Below, piece by piece: positions 10,818 through 21,942 of a DNA stretch of 64,000 nt. The notes beneath the pieces are model-generated. The model saw nothing but the letters and a program-made list of their open reading frames with translations, was not told the DNA's origin and ran no database searches. A program made the translations under genes and the position numbers. Source of the DNA: Euphorbia lathyris (taxonomy: Eukaryota; Streptophyta; Magnoliopsida; Malpighiales; Euphorbiaceae); NCBI RefSeq assembly GCF_963576675.1, contig NC_088915.1:38593501-38657500 (forward strand). The letters run 5' to 3'. The stretch's first letter is position 1. Each line of letters begins with the position of its first letter.

Positions 10818-11283
10818 ATACCTATTAATACCAATGAGATGAACAAGTGACAAAGATGAATCTACCCATCCTGTTATCTCAAGCGGGTCCCCAATCCTAA
10901 TGAACTACTTTTCATCGGATCCATGTAACTGTCCTGATATCTATATATATGAAGCTTGTGAGATCAGCTTTCTGTCGGACAGAAGACATTGTTACATGCA
11001 AGTCTCAACAGTGATATGTCAATCCTTAACACTTGGGGTGGTTTTAATTTTATTAGTTTATTATAAAGTTTCGTCTCACTTCATGCTTGTATGAACACTT
11101 TATAATCACTTTAAACAAACTTACGGATTTCCTTTTATTGGACTTTATTTAGTGCTTAAAAGGGATTGCCTTTATATAGTCATAAAACATATATCTCATT
11201 AAAACAAACGATATAAAGAACACTTCATTTACATTAAGCTTGTATCCTAGAACAATTGTCTATAGGACACTAAAACCCCAACA
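10818..11283 (-). mobile_element. Copia LTR fragment cut by Tat element 1
   Basis: Matches 49464-49939, the right part of the complete copia LTR at 48086-49939, and likewise 57072-57537, with small indels. It ends in …ACCCCAACA at 11283, the LTR border. The left part lies beyond Tat element 1, outside the window. To the right, Athila-like sequence begins at once, so this copia LTR (solo or of a full element) had inserted into that element. Confidence 0.88.
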
Positions 11284-11366
11284 GATTGTGCTTGGTTGGA
11301 ATGGGAGGAGCGGGCACGAGTGGACCGCAGGGGACAAGATTCGGTGGCTGGCTTGCTTCGGGTCAT
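11284..11366 (-). pseudogene. N-terminal stub of Athila-like ORF1
   Basis: Starts MTRSK at 11366 on the minus strand. It continues with a Ser/Arg-rich stretch similar to the start of the ORF at 47663 in the complete copy, and is cut after about 28 codons by the copia LTR. Confidence 0.65.
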
Positions 11367-11502
11367 GGTGAGGGGGAGTGAGTTAGATTTAGGAGAGAAT
11401 TAGGAAGTTGGAGTGAGTGTGAGGGAGGAGGGGAGGAAGAAATAAGGGTTTTAAATAGGTAGGGGGCTGGGAATCCAAGGGTTTTTCGGATTCCTAGGGG
11501 GG

Positions 11503-11681
11503 TACGTGGGGCGTGAAGGGGCCACGCCACGCGTATTCCACCTCCTGACCAATTTTTGGCCTAATAAGGCCAAGGCACGTGGGGCGTGTATGGGGGTACG
11601 CCCCGCGTACTTTGATCTCTGATCGAAAAGTGGTGGAAGGATGGACCACACGGGGGGCGTGCATGGAGCTACGCCCCGCGT
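11503..11681. repeat. Site cluster B, second copy: three pairs of ACGC…GCGT motifs
   Basis: Paired 11-bp motifs start at 11504/11524, 11577/11598 and 11650/11671. Within a pair the starts are 20-21 bp apart; pairs follow every 73 bp. The left motif is ACGYGGGGCGT-like and the right ACGCCCCGCGT-like, so each pair is also an inverted repeat. The same cluster occurs at 47802-47978. Confidence 0.85.
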
Positions 11682-12009
11682 AGAAGACGGAAGTTGAATA
11701 ATTTTTGCCGTTTTGTTAAAGATGTTTTTACTTTTTATGAGTTTTGATGGTTTTTAATTTTTATGGGTTTTAATGAGTAATTAAGGTGGTGATTAAATGA
11801 AAAATTAATGATGGAGGGAGGTTAATTTATTTTTGAATTTGAAATTAAAGGAGGTGATTGGTGGGAGAAGAGGTGGAGTGCAAAAATGGAGAAAGAAATG
11901 GGGAAATGGGAAAGGTGATGTGAGTGGTGGAAGAGAGAGGTGAAGTGTTAGGGTGGTGAATAGGGGGTAGGGTGTCATGGGGAGTTGATTTTCGCAACTC
12001 CCCAAGGAT

Positions 12010-12184
12010 ACGCGGGGCGTAGCATGGGGCACGCCCTGCGTAACCCTTTATTTTCAAGGAAGTTAGGGAACCGAAAGGGACGCAGGGCGTGGTATAGGGT
12101 ACGCCCCGCGTAACGTGCTTTTTAGCACGAAAAATTGAGCAGGAGCTCATCTACGCGGGGCGTACCGGAATGTACGCTCCGCGC
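12010..12184. repeat. Site cluster C, second copy: three pairs of ACGC…GCGT motifs
   Basis: Pairs start at 12010/12031, 12080/12101 and 12153/12174, each exactly 21 bp apart, with pair-to-pair spacing of 70 and 73 bp. Corresponds to 57711-57885 in the complete copy. Confidence 0.85.
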
Positions 12185-12442
12185 AGATGTTTGGATTAAA
12201 AATGGGATTTTTTTCTTCTTTTTTTTGGGTTTTATGATTTTTTTACGTTTTGGTGTGTATTTAAAAATGGATGAAACGTGAAAACCACAAGAAAACGAAA
12301 ACAATTGGAAAGAAGATGAAAATACACGCGAAGAAAAATTAATTTGAAAAACGTATATGATACATATAGATAAAAGGTTTGGAAAATGCAAACCGGGGCT
12401 ACGTTTATAGTCGTAGTAGCGCGACTTTCTCGGTGGGTGTGC

Positions 12443-13285
12443 TTATTGCAAGATATCCGAACCGGAGCTCAATGGATCCGAGCTGTGACTGTTAAGAAGA
12501 GTTATTGCTTGCCCGGATTCTCTATTCTTAGCCCGCGGGTTTTGCTCGGTATTGGTCGGGAGAGTTCCTAGATGTCTCTCCTGTTGTTGTCGGTTTAAAT
12601 GAGTCACTTGGTGACTTAAATCCCTGCAAAACACTTCATTGTCGGCAAGACGGGTTAAAATGTCCTTTAACAAGGAAGTTACCGATTGGCCTTGCACGTT
12701 GTTGGGAGGTTGGGCATTCCGACCGCCGGGGGCGTTTTGGGATTGGCCCAACCCATGCTCCCTATATTCTTGGTGGAACTCGGGTGGGGGCCTCAATACG
12801 TTATTGTTATTACCGTATGACAGATTAGGATGTTGGTATCGAGGTCTCCACCCATTATCGTTGTTATTGTGGTGGTTAGGATAGGAGTTTGAGTTAGAGT
12901 TGTACCTTTGGTTACCTCCTACGTAACTTACGTTCTCGGTATCACCGACAAAAGGGGTGCCGGTGTTGCAATTTCTTCCATCGTGATCACCACCACAATG
13001 GTTGCACATCAGGACCTGTGCATCTTTGTTGAGGCTCAATTGTGCTATTAAAGCGTCTAGTTTCTTGTTCATCTCAACCATGGAACCCTTTGAAGCCTCT
13101 TTTTCCATGGCGAACGCTTGATGTCTCGGGGGTCCGGCAAGCCGATCTTCTTGCCATTGAACGCTTTTTCTCGCGAGCTCATTAATGAGCTCATATGCTT
13201 CGCTTACTGATTTTTTGAACAGGTCCCCACCTACTGCGGAATCCATGGTAGCACGATTAATAGACGTTAAACCATGATAAAAAGT
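12443..13285 (-). pseudogene. gag: gag C-terminal half of Athila-like element (truncated)
   Basis: Nucleocapsid part of an Athila-type Gag. It contains the AYELINELARKSVQWQEDR stretch, the segment MNKKLDALIAQLSL and a zinc knuckle CNHCGGDHDGRNC (CX2CX3HX4C), followed by an Asn- and Gln-rich tail. The stop is at 12443. The open frame starts at 13246 and homology extends to about 13285 in another frame. The capsid half is lost at the junction with the CACTA-like sequence at 13292. The homologous gag at 58583-59562 retains the N-terminal half. Confidence 0.85.
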
Positions 13286-13292
13286 ACTTACA

Positions 13293-13840
13293 AGGTTAAT
13301 GAAATACTGTCATGACTAAAACGCTAAGATGACATAAATAAAAAATAGGATTGTCGTCTTACAATTAACGTAGTCAAATTTGATTCACTTTTATGACATT
13401 TGATTAAATGAAAAATGTCATGTGAAATCCACGCAAAAGACAAAAAATTTAAAGACAACGTCAACTCAAACATCTTTGAACGACAGCAACAAAGAGGAAA
13501 ACTATCGTCGTAACTTATATACAATGACACAAACAATAATAAAAAAATGTCGTATGACAATAAAACGGTCTATGGTTTTACATACTACAATAACGGTATA
13601 TATAAAAAAAAGCTATCATTAAAAATTATCCAATACTACGGTTTGTACAAAGTCGAACGTCGTTGTAACATGGAAAAGATGACAGACGCTTAGGAAGCGC
13701 GTGTCGCCTGTCGCTTCGAAAGATGATAGAACTCGACCGTCGTCTGATGCCTTATCAAACAGCAGCGAGCCCTGTGACAGATTTATATCGTGCGGGACGA
13801 CGGTTTTGAACCGTCGTCTGAAGAGGGTTTTGGCGTAGTG
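13293..13840. mobile_element. CACTA-like terminal fragment 1
   Basis: Ends GGTTTTGGCGTAGTG at 13840, the reverse complement of a CACTACGCCAAAACC terminal inverted repeat of the CACTA superfamily. Just inside lies a small palindrome GACGGTT-TTG-AACCGTC and many short TGACAT- and GACG-type subterminal motifs. The opposite end is missing; the left border at about 13292 is a junction with the Athila-like gag. Similar ends are at 21066 and, reversed, at 61686. Confidence 0.7.
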
Positions 13841-13993
13841 AACCGTTGGTTAGGATTGTGATCTTCACAGATGTACATGTTTATTGTTATATATAAAGGT
13901 TATTTGCACATTATTTGCAATCTTCTTTGATTATATATACAAGTTTATGAAAGAGGTAAAAAAACAATGACAAAATTCTTATAAGAAAATGTC
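13841..13993. mobile_element. Left part of CACTA-like fragment 2 (before the LINE)
   Basis: AT-rich sequence that continues across the LINE target site into 20668-21066. It holds no ORF. Where this fragment begins is not clear; its start may be unrelated flanking DNA. Confidence 0.4.
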
Positions 13994-14053
13994 ATCTTAC
14001 TTTTTATCTTTTTTTTTTGGTAGAAAAGGAAAAGAAAAACGAACAACAACAAA

Positions 14054-17000
14054 CTACCCAGGAATTAGCCTAGGGAAGCTAACCCCAATTCTATCTTCTA
14101 AGAGAAGAGGAGAGATGAAACTAGGGGAAACAGGAAGGGTAGTAACGCCTAACGTCCCTTCATGGCCCGCCGCCGCCAAGCGATCAGCAACACGATTCTG
14201 CTCTCTAAAAATGTGTCTGAACTCTACGAACTCAAAGGAGGAGCAAAGCCTTTTAATAGCTTTGATGAGGTTGCGACTGTTAAGACCCATAGAATGATTC
14301 TCAAAAATCATTTTGATTGCTTCCAAATTATCAGACTCCACAGAGAGCCTCTTAACACCCAGCCTTTTAGCAAGATTGATTCTAGTAAGAATAGCCCAGA
14401 GCTCCGCAGAAAAGGAAGAACCCAACCCTAAATTCTGGGAGAACACAGAAAGCCAGGCGCCCCCTGCATCTCTAAGCACACCTCCAGCCGCAATTTTACC
14501 GTTACTGAGGCAGGAACCATCAGTATTCAGCTTCACAACCCCCTCTCTTGGCCTGCTCCATCCCACGAGATGGACATCACAACACTGAGAGGCTCTGGCA
14601 AGGGACTCTCCTTTGAAACTATCGATAATAGAGAAAAGTTTTTTCGAGAAGAAATCAGCTAAGTTTGTCATAAAAACAGTTTTATCTCCAAAAATCTCAT
14701 CGTTTCTCCATTTCCAAACTTGGTGACAGATAATAGCAAAGAAAATGTCACCATGCTCCATGTATGGAAGAAACTTTCCTCTAACACCATCAGAGAACCA
14801 GTCGACCTCAGAATGTGCCATGAAGGAAGAGAAAATATGGTGTGGGAGAATTTTCCTCCAAACCTCTTTACTATTAGAGCAATCTCTAAGAGCATGGCAC
14901 AAAGTCTCAACATGGCCTCTGCATCTACTGCAAGCTCCAGAATCAGCCAAGTGCCTTCTGTGCCTATCCGAATTAGTAAGAAGCCTGTCCTTAACGCCCA
15001 GCCACAGGAAACTCCTAATACGGAAAGGAACTTTAAGGGTCCAAATCGACTTCCACACATCCGAGGGAGGATCAGATCTAAAGTGAGAGAAAGCTTCAAA
15101 GGCCGATTTGCAAGAATAAACTCCATTGTTAGTCAGCGCCCAGCAGTGCCTATCCAAGTCTTCCTCTTGATTACTCACCTTCACTCCCCGCATTCTAAGG
15201 AGAGTCTCAAGGCTAAAGAAAGTATCAAACTTTGACCAGATCCAGTCCCCTTCCGAGTCAACCACATCGACAATCCTCCAGTTGCGTATATCACTAGGCG
15301 GGGGGGAAGAACACACCTCAATTAACGGTTTATCCCCAATCCAGTTATCAAACCAGAAACTAATGGACTTACCATTCCCCACCTCCAGGCCAACTCCCGA
15401 GCAGAACTCATCAAACACAGCACTAAGTCCTTTCCAGAGGAAGGAACAATTAGCAACTCTCTCTTTCGGGGCCCCGAAGATTTTGTCTTTCCGATACTTA
15501 CCACAAAGGAGGCGAACCCAAAGAGAGGAGGGGTTTTGCCACATACGCCAAAGGAGTTTCATTAATAAAACTTTATTATTGTCCTTTGCTTTCCTAATAC
15601 CCAGACCCCCAGAATCTTTAGGCTGGCAAACCTCACTCCAAGGCACAAGATGGATCTTCCTGCCTTCCGCAGCTTCCCCCCACAGGAACCTACGGTTAAT
15701 CTTGTTAAGATCATTAAGCACAGGATCCGGAAGCTTACAAGCCTGCATGATGTGATTGGGAGCAGCACAATTAACAGATTGAATTAACGTGAGGCGGCCA
15801 GCGAGAGACAGAGTCTTGGCTTTCCAAGTGGCACACTTCGAATTAGCTTTATCCAAAGTCTCTTTGAAGGAGCCTTTAGACACACGCTTACTGTGGAGGG
15901 GAACGCCCAGATACTTCCCAAGAGAATTAGTAAGAGGAATACCTGAGAGATCACTTAATCTCTTACAGACTCTCTGATTCATATTCTTAGAGCACATCAT
16001 CCTAGATTTCTGGATATTAAGCTTCTGCCCAGAGGCCGAACAAAAACAATCCAGAATATCCATAATGACTCTCAACTGCTCCTCATTACCCTCAAGAAAG
16101 ATAAGGACATCATCTGCAAAGAATAAGTGAGTCACCTGGGGACAGAAGCTGTTGATCGCCACAGGGTGGAAACTCCCATTATCAATCGCATCCTGAATCA
16201 AGTGAGAGAGCCTCTCCATAGCAATAACAAAAAGGAAAGGGCTCATAGGATCCCCCTGACGGATTCCTCTGCCCGGGGAAAATTCCTCCGACATATCCCC
16301 ATTGACCATAACTTGAAACACAGGAGAAGAAATACATACCTTAATTAAACTTCTCCAGCTGTCCGGGATTCTAGCTCTCTCAAGGCTCTCCATCAAGAAA
16401 TCCCAATTAATTCGATCATAGGCCTTCTCTAAATCCAGCTTCAGAGCCACAATGCCTTTCCTCCCCCTTCCTAATCTTCATTGTGTGGACCATCTCTTGG
16501 GCGATCACCACATTATCCATCATTTGTCTACCAGGCACAAAGCTACCCTGATTCTGACAAATGATCGCAGGAAGAATGCCACGGATTCTATTAGCCACAA
16601 TCTTTGTAACAGTTTTGTAAAGAACATTACAAAGACTGATAGGTCTCATATGCAAAAAGGAAGAAGGCTTATCAATCTTAGGAATCAGAACCAGGAGGGT
16701 TCTATTAACCAGCTCAATATCCTTCGAACCACTGAACACCCCCAAGACAAAATTATAGATGCCTTCCTTCACGACATCCCAATGCTTATGGTAAAAGCCC
16801 GCCGGAAGACCATCAATCCCAGGAGCTTTAGAAGCCCCAATGCTGAAGATAGCTTGGTCAATCTCTTTTCGGGAAATAGATTGAAAGGCCTCCTGACTAC
16901 AATCCTCACTGATTAAAGGAAATGTAGCAATAGAGTGAGCCCTCTCCAAAAGAACAGGTTCCTCTTTGAACAGCTCTCTGTAGAAATCCAGGGCTAAGTT

Positions 17001-18179
17001 CCGAATAACCTCATCTTCATAAACTCAATCACCATTAGAATCCTTAATGGCCTCAATTCTATTTCTCTGCCTTCTGATCAGGGTAGAGAGATGGACGTAT
17101 TTGGTATTACGATCCCCATCTCTAATCCAGGACTTCCGAGACTTCTGGAACCAAAGGAACTCCTCCTGCCTAAGCACAGCCTCCAGCTCCTTCTGAAGGG
17201 TTCTGAGGAGGCCCTCAAGGCTATGATCAAACCTCCCCTCCAACCTGCGTTGAATGCCCTCCATCCTTTTTAATAATTTGTTCTTCCTTCTGATAATATG
17301 CCCAAACACATTCCTATTCCACCCCTGCACCTTATTCCTGAACCCTTCAGCAGCTTGCAGTACATACGAATGAGGTCTCCAACTCTCATGAACGAACTCT
17401 TTAAACTTAGGATGGGACTCCCAAGCCAACTGATACCGGAACGGTCTCTTACCCCTAGGATGCTTACCTCTCAAAAGTCTAAACAAAATAGGACAATGAT
17501 CCGAATGACGGAACGGGAGGTTCAACACAGAGCACTCGGGGAAGGAAGTTAGAGCTAAAACATTAGCGTAGACTTTGTCCAATCGAACAAAAGTATTATT
17601 ACGCTTCCAAGTGAATTTATGACCAGAAGCCCCCAGATCGGAAAGCCCACATAAATCCATACTATTCTTGTGATGCAGACATCGATTAACATAATGATTG
17701 GATCCCCCTCTCTGATCACTCATAAAGGCGATATCATTAAAGTCACCCGCCACAAACCAGGGCTCCGAAATGCTGACACTCATAGAATAAAGAACCTCCC
17801 ATAGCCGTTTTCGATTAGACAAGATAGGGTCAGCATACACAAGGGTAATCAAAAAGGGAGTATTGCCGGAAATACTCACTTTACAATGAATGAACTGCTT
17901 ATCCATGCTAAGAATATCAAAATGAATCCGATCTGGCCTCCAAAAAAGCCAAATCCCCCCATCCCGGCCAGTTGCCTCCGATCTAACACAGTGCCAGATC
18001 TTAAACTTCTTAACCACCTCATCTGCTTTCTCACCACTAATCTTAGTTTCCAAAAGAGCAAAACAAGATAGATTAAACTGCTTAATAAGATAATTAATAT
18101 GGATACGGGTAGCCTTGCTAGCTGCACCCCTAACATTCCAAAATAACAAATCCATAGAAAGGAGGACAACTGACCACAC
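14054..18179 (-). pseudogene. LINE ORF2: endonuclease, reverse transcriptase, RNase H
   Basis: Enzyme that nicks the target and copies LINE RNA in place. From 18179 downward: APE-type endonuclease (FWNVRG, LLETK, GDFNDI, RLDKVYAN, SDHCP), reverse transcriptase (PGIDGLPAGFY at about 16825, LDLEKAYDRINW at about 16440, FFADDVLIF at about 16120), a C-rich zinc-binding segment (CSRCRGHVETLCH at about 14920), and a plant-type C-terminal RNase H (LNTDGSC, SAELWAI, ESDN, NRVADRLA). A TGA stop at 17025 and a one-base frameshift near 16450 interrupt it. Otherwise long frames remain, so the insertion is fairly young. The stop is at 14054. Confidence 0.93.
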
Positions 18180-18186
18180 CCCTACC

Positions 18187-20273
18187 CTAAGCCAGGTATT
18201 TACTAGGGGCTCCTGAGAGCCTTACCGAGGTACCCCCAGGCCCCCTCTTATCTGGAAACGCCAAAGTTTTAAGGCCACTTTTTTGTTTACCTTTAAGCTT
18301 TTTCATATTAGTTTTGTTAACTCCCATAGATTTCCCAATCCCAGGATCAATACCAGGAACAGGAATACTAACCTCATTTGATTTCTTCATCCTTCTAGCT
18401 GCAAGGGTCAGGGTCCCCCCTTGGGCTTCATCCTTAGAGACAAAAAGCGGGTTCACAGATTCAACCACCTTATCGACTGGATCTATAGACTCCAATCCTG
18501 GAATATTCTGATCCATATGATTCTCATCTTGGTCCGACTCTTGAACTTCCTCAATCATCAGGGCCCCAAATCTGGACCCAGGCAAGGCTACTGAAGAAAC
18601 CCCAGCCTCCTTTCTAGCTTTGAGGACAGGCTTCTCCTTGACATTTGGAATAACAGTAGCTTTAGGGGAAAGGGACTTAGAATTTGTGTTGATATCAAGA
18701 GGACGATTGTGACCACTGCAGGTTGATTCCTACGTCTAGCGGGCCTCTTTGCCACCATCCAGGGACCAAAGTTCCCTTCATACCCATGGTTCCCTCCAGT
18801 AATCCGCACACTACTCTCAACCCTCTCTATAACAACCCTCTCCCTTTTAGGGCAACCCTCCTGAGAATGACCATACATGCCACAATCATAACAGATGTTA
18901 TGTAAACCTTCATACTCAATAAAGAACACTTTATCCTGAACACAGAACTTTGAAAGTAAAGGTTTAGCCAGATCAACATCTATACATACCCTAGCAAACT
19001 TACCCCTAATGGCCCCAATTGTAGTCTTGTCCACATGGTGGACCTTACCAACCAAACCTCCTATTTTACTCAGAAAGTTTTCACTGTAGTACTCAATGGG
19101 AAGGCCCGAGAATCTTACCCAAGTCAAGATCCTGTTAACCGAACAGTCGTGAGGATTAAAATTAGGAACCCAAGGCCTTAAGGCCAAAACATGATTGGAA
19201 ATGATATATGGGCCTCCCTTGATAACCGAATTATAATCCTCAACCCTGGTAAATTTAATGACATAGTAGTCATTTTCCAGGTCAGTAATACTGACTTTAC
19301 CTTTCCTTGCCCACTGTGCTTGTATTCTTTGGGCAAAATAGTTAAAACTAATTCGCTTACCCAGGACAGTAACAATCAAAGACACCTTCCACTTCTCTCT
19401 AAGCTCACGCTTCTATGCAGCGGAAAGTCTAATGACCGGACAGAGAGGATCCTCCTGGCCATTATCTTCCTCATCAGAATCCGAGAACATATCATCAGAA
19501 TCTCCCACCATTAAAACTTCCTCTAAAACCGGCTCTACCTCAGCCACCCCCATGACCATGTCCTTCCAAGAGTTTTTACCAATCTCGCTCATCTGAACCC
19601 TAGGTCTGGGGGAGACCGTCTTCCCATGAGCTACTCCTACAACACCCACCCTTCCCGAATTATTAGAAACATCCAGACCCGAGGCAGCCTGCCTCCCCGT
19701 CGTAGCCCCTGCCTGCCCCTCACAGCTCGGAGGAGAGGATCCCGCGCAAGGCACTACGCCGACAGCCCCAGCCCACTGCCCGACCGAGGAGCCGGCATCG
19801 CCTGGGCAGTGCCCGACACTATCGGCGCATAGCCCTGCGCCAGGCACCCCCCGCCCCACTTCTCCCCCCGAGATTGGGGGAGCCTTACCCCCGGCATCAG
19901 AAAACCCAGCCGCCCGTATCTCCCATTGATCCGCACCCAGCCGCGACAACCTTGCCGAATCTGCCGCCTGTGGATCGCAAAGATTCGTCCCCAGCCGCAC
20001 GGGCGGCGCCCGCGAGAACCCTGCTGACGCACCATCCATGCCCATGAGATCCCTACCGACGCCCCTGGATTCCCCTACCTCCACCCCGCCAAGCGCCCCG
20101 CCCCGATCTACACCAGGCGCACGCTCGCCGCCAACAAAACCTGCCTCACCCTTCTCGCCCCAAACCACCAGGCCGCCGCCCCCTTCCTTGCCGCAAATCC
20201 CCTCCAGATCCGACCCCCCCTTGCTGGCTACAGCCCCCCTCTCCCTAGATCTATCCCTAACACGCTTTACCAT
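18187..20273 (-). pseudogene. LINE ORF1: nucleic-acid-binding protein
   Basis: Start chosen at ATG 20273 (MVKRVRDRSRERG), after the repetitive 5' UTR. The N-terminal third is Gly- and Ala-rich and acidic near its end (DSDDMFSDSDEEDN). A TAG stop at 19413 breaks the frame. Beyond it, the same frame holds a DUF4283-like domain (about 19385-18880) and the knuckle CYDCGMYGHSQEGC (about 18900). A frameshift at about 18590-18680 leads to a C-terminal segment ending at 18187, 8 bp before ORF2. DUF4283 plus CCHC is usual in plant L1 ORF1. Broken by at least two changes. Confidence 0.85.
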
Positions 20274-20280
20274 GAACCCT

Positions 20281-20651
20281 ATCCGAGAGAGAGAGAGAGA
20301 GAGAGAGGAGATAGATCTAAAAGAGAGAAAAAGATCTAAAAGAGAGAAATAGATCTGAGAGAGAGAAGATAGATCTAAAAGAGAGAAAAAAGATCTAAAA
20401 GAGAGAAATAGATCTGAGAGAGAGAAGATAGATCTCAAAATTCTCCATCTTCATAAAAATTCTTCACCATGACAACAGATCTGAGAGAGAGAAGACAGAT
20501 CTGAAAAAGAGAAGATAGATCTAAAAGAGAGAGAAAGATCTAAAAGAGAAGAGATAGATCTCAAACTCTCAATCTTCATAAAAATTATTCACCATGACAA
20601 CAGATCTGAGAGAGAGAAGACAGATCTGAAAAAGAGAAATAGATCTGAGAG
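20281..20651 (-). repeat. LINE 5' UTR: purine-rich repeats in about 125-bp monomers
   Basis: The plus strand shows many short AGATCTRARAGAGAGAAR-type repeats. Within them, a longer unit (ATAGATCTCAAA… CTTCATAAAAATT…CACCATGACAACAGATC) occurs at about 20427 and again at about 20551. On the LINE strand these are CT-rich 5' UTR repeats. Monomeric 5' UTRs with promoter activity are known in some L1 families; promoter function here is inference. Confidence 0.7.
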
Positions 20652-20667
20652 ATCTTACTTTTTATCT

Positions 20668-21066
20668 AACGACACAGAACTGGTAACAAAATGCCATATT
20701 AATATGTTCCAACGACATAATTTAATACAAATTATATCATGTGAATTATGTTACGATGACAGTCGAGAAAACAAAAACTGCCATAACATTAACATAACAA
20801 CTTTATTTTAACTTAATATTTTGACAGATTATTTAAAAATAATGTCATGAGAACATATATTCGATGACGGTTGTTATTAGATAAACCGTATATAATTAAT
20901 GGTCAGATGACAAGTCGTTATTTAGTCGATGTCATATGAGGCTATTACGGATGACAGAGCGCGACCGTCATCTGAAGTACCATCAGATGGCAGCGAGCCC
21001 CGTGATAGTTTTATATCTTGCGGGATGACGGTTTTTAACCGTCATCTGAAGGGGGGTTTTGGCGTA
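20668..21066. mobile_element. Right part of CACTA-like fragment 2
   Basis: Continues the sequence left of the LINE. It ends with GACGGTT-TTT-AACCGTC at about 21024-21041 and GGTTTTGGCGTA at 21066, the same end as fragment 1 but lacking the last three bases (GTG). It shares the subterminal stretch GCAGCGAGCCC…GTGA with fragments 1 and 3. Confidence 0.65.
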
Positions 21067-21081
21067 AGAAGAAGATGAGGC

Positions 21082-21288
21082 AGAAGAGGAAGAAGAACAG
21101 AAGTAGAAGCAGCAGTAGAAGAGGAGGAAGAAGAAGATGATGAGAATGACAACTCGAATGTTTCGGGTTGGAGACATGTTTTGACACGGTTGGACCGTGT
21201 TGATGAAACTAACGAACAATTATTGAGAAAGGTCGATAAAATCGACAAAGATGCCAAAGTGGTCTCTTTGAATCATGGTTTGCATTGA
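21082..21288 (+). pseudogene. Short acidic coiled-coil coding remnant
   Basis: An open frame of about 68 codons, from after a TGA at 21079 to a TGA at 21286. It is Glu-rich (EAAVEEEEEEDDENDN), then amphipathic (WRHVLTRLDRVDETNEQLL). It resembles the acidic C-terminus of many plant retrotransposon proteins, but I do not recognise a family. It directly follows the CACTA end. Confidence 0.3.
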
Positions 21289-21416
21289 CATTAGATTTCA
21301 TTTTTCCCTTCTAAAAGAAATTTCAATTCTAATATGATATTACTTGAACAAAAGATGCCAAAGTGGTCTCTTTGAATCGTGGTTTGCATCGATATTAGAT
21401 TTCATTTTTCCCTTCT
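21247..21416. repeat. 66-bp direct repeat, two copies
   Basis: AAAGATGCCAAAGTGGTCTC and the following 46 bp occur at 21247-21312 and 21351-21416, differing at a few positions and offset by 104 bp. The first copy overlaps the end of the acidic remnant. Confidence 0.85.
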
Positions 21417-21942
21417 TGATGAAAGAGGTAAAATCTCTTTTGGGAAACGTGAAATTTTTGTGTCTAATACAAGCCATGGTTAAAGAGACTACTTAGTTTC
21501 TTTTAGAATAGGCCGTACTAGGTTAGAATTTTGCCCATTCTTTCGGGTTTGAACAAAGACGTATGAAATTTTATGTATGTTATAGGTTCTAACAAAAGAC
21601 AAACAAAAGGAAAAAATATAATTGAAAATCAAATCATTATTAGGGCCATGCTTTATCCTAAGGGAAGTAACTAAAACCATTACATGAGGTTTGGTTGAGA
21701 CATGGTGACCATTGCAAAAAGATCAAACTATTCCATTTGAATAGAGTTAGAATAGTCCAAACTTTTTACAAGGGGGCTTTGACACTAGGTAGGCCCCAAG
21801 TATCAAATGGATCTTGGAGAACTTTTGTGAGAATTGCCCAAAAGGTTTTCTTTTGTATGCGATTGTTATGCGAGCTTAAAAGAGAGTAAGAATAGTTCAA
21901 AAAGTACAAAAGAAATTGCTTTTCGGAATCAACTTCTCTATA
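21417..21942. other. Leader-like sequence of a reversed Tat relative; no gene seen
   Basis: About 525 bp next to the reversed PBS at 21943. By position it would be the 5' leader of a minus-strand Tat-type element. I see no long ORF and no RNA gene. Confidence 0.4.

Larger units (their letters stand above)
11284..13292 (-). mobile_element. Fragment of a non-autonomous Athila-like element
   Basis: Second copy of the family seen complete at 43119-61322. In minus-strand order: gag C-terminal half (13285-12443), site cluster C (12184-12010), about 300 bp of spacer, cluster B (11681-11503), and the start of ORF1 (ATG at 11366). It is cut at 11284 by a copia LTR and stops abruptly at about 13292 within gag, where CACTA-like sequence begins. 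The 5' LTR, PBS and gag N-terminus are missing, so a deletion joined the two. Confidence 0.85.
14010..20651 (-). mobile_element. L1-type LINE with perfect 16-bp target duplication
   Basis: A non-LTR retrotransposon of 6642 bp on the minus strand. The target duplication ATCTTACTTTTTATCT is at 13994-14009 and 20652-20667. A short poly(A) tail (read as T on the plus strand) is at about 14010-14018. In minus-strand order: repeated 5' UTR (20651-20274), ORF1 (20273-18187) with a CCHC knuckle, ORF2 (18179-14054) with endonuclease, reverse transcriptase, zinc-binding segment and RNase H, and a very short 3' UTR. It seems close to full length. Both ORFs carry a few inactivating changes. Confidence 0.95.

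Noticed and set aside
14720..17552. Plus-strand frames within the LINE
   Set aside because: Shadows of ORF2 on the minus strand, where endonuclease, RT and RNase H motifs are clear.
20281..20345. GA-repeat as a microsatellite only
   Set aside because: It is part of a longer repeated 5' UTR of the LINE, and is annotated there.
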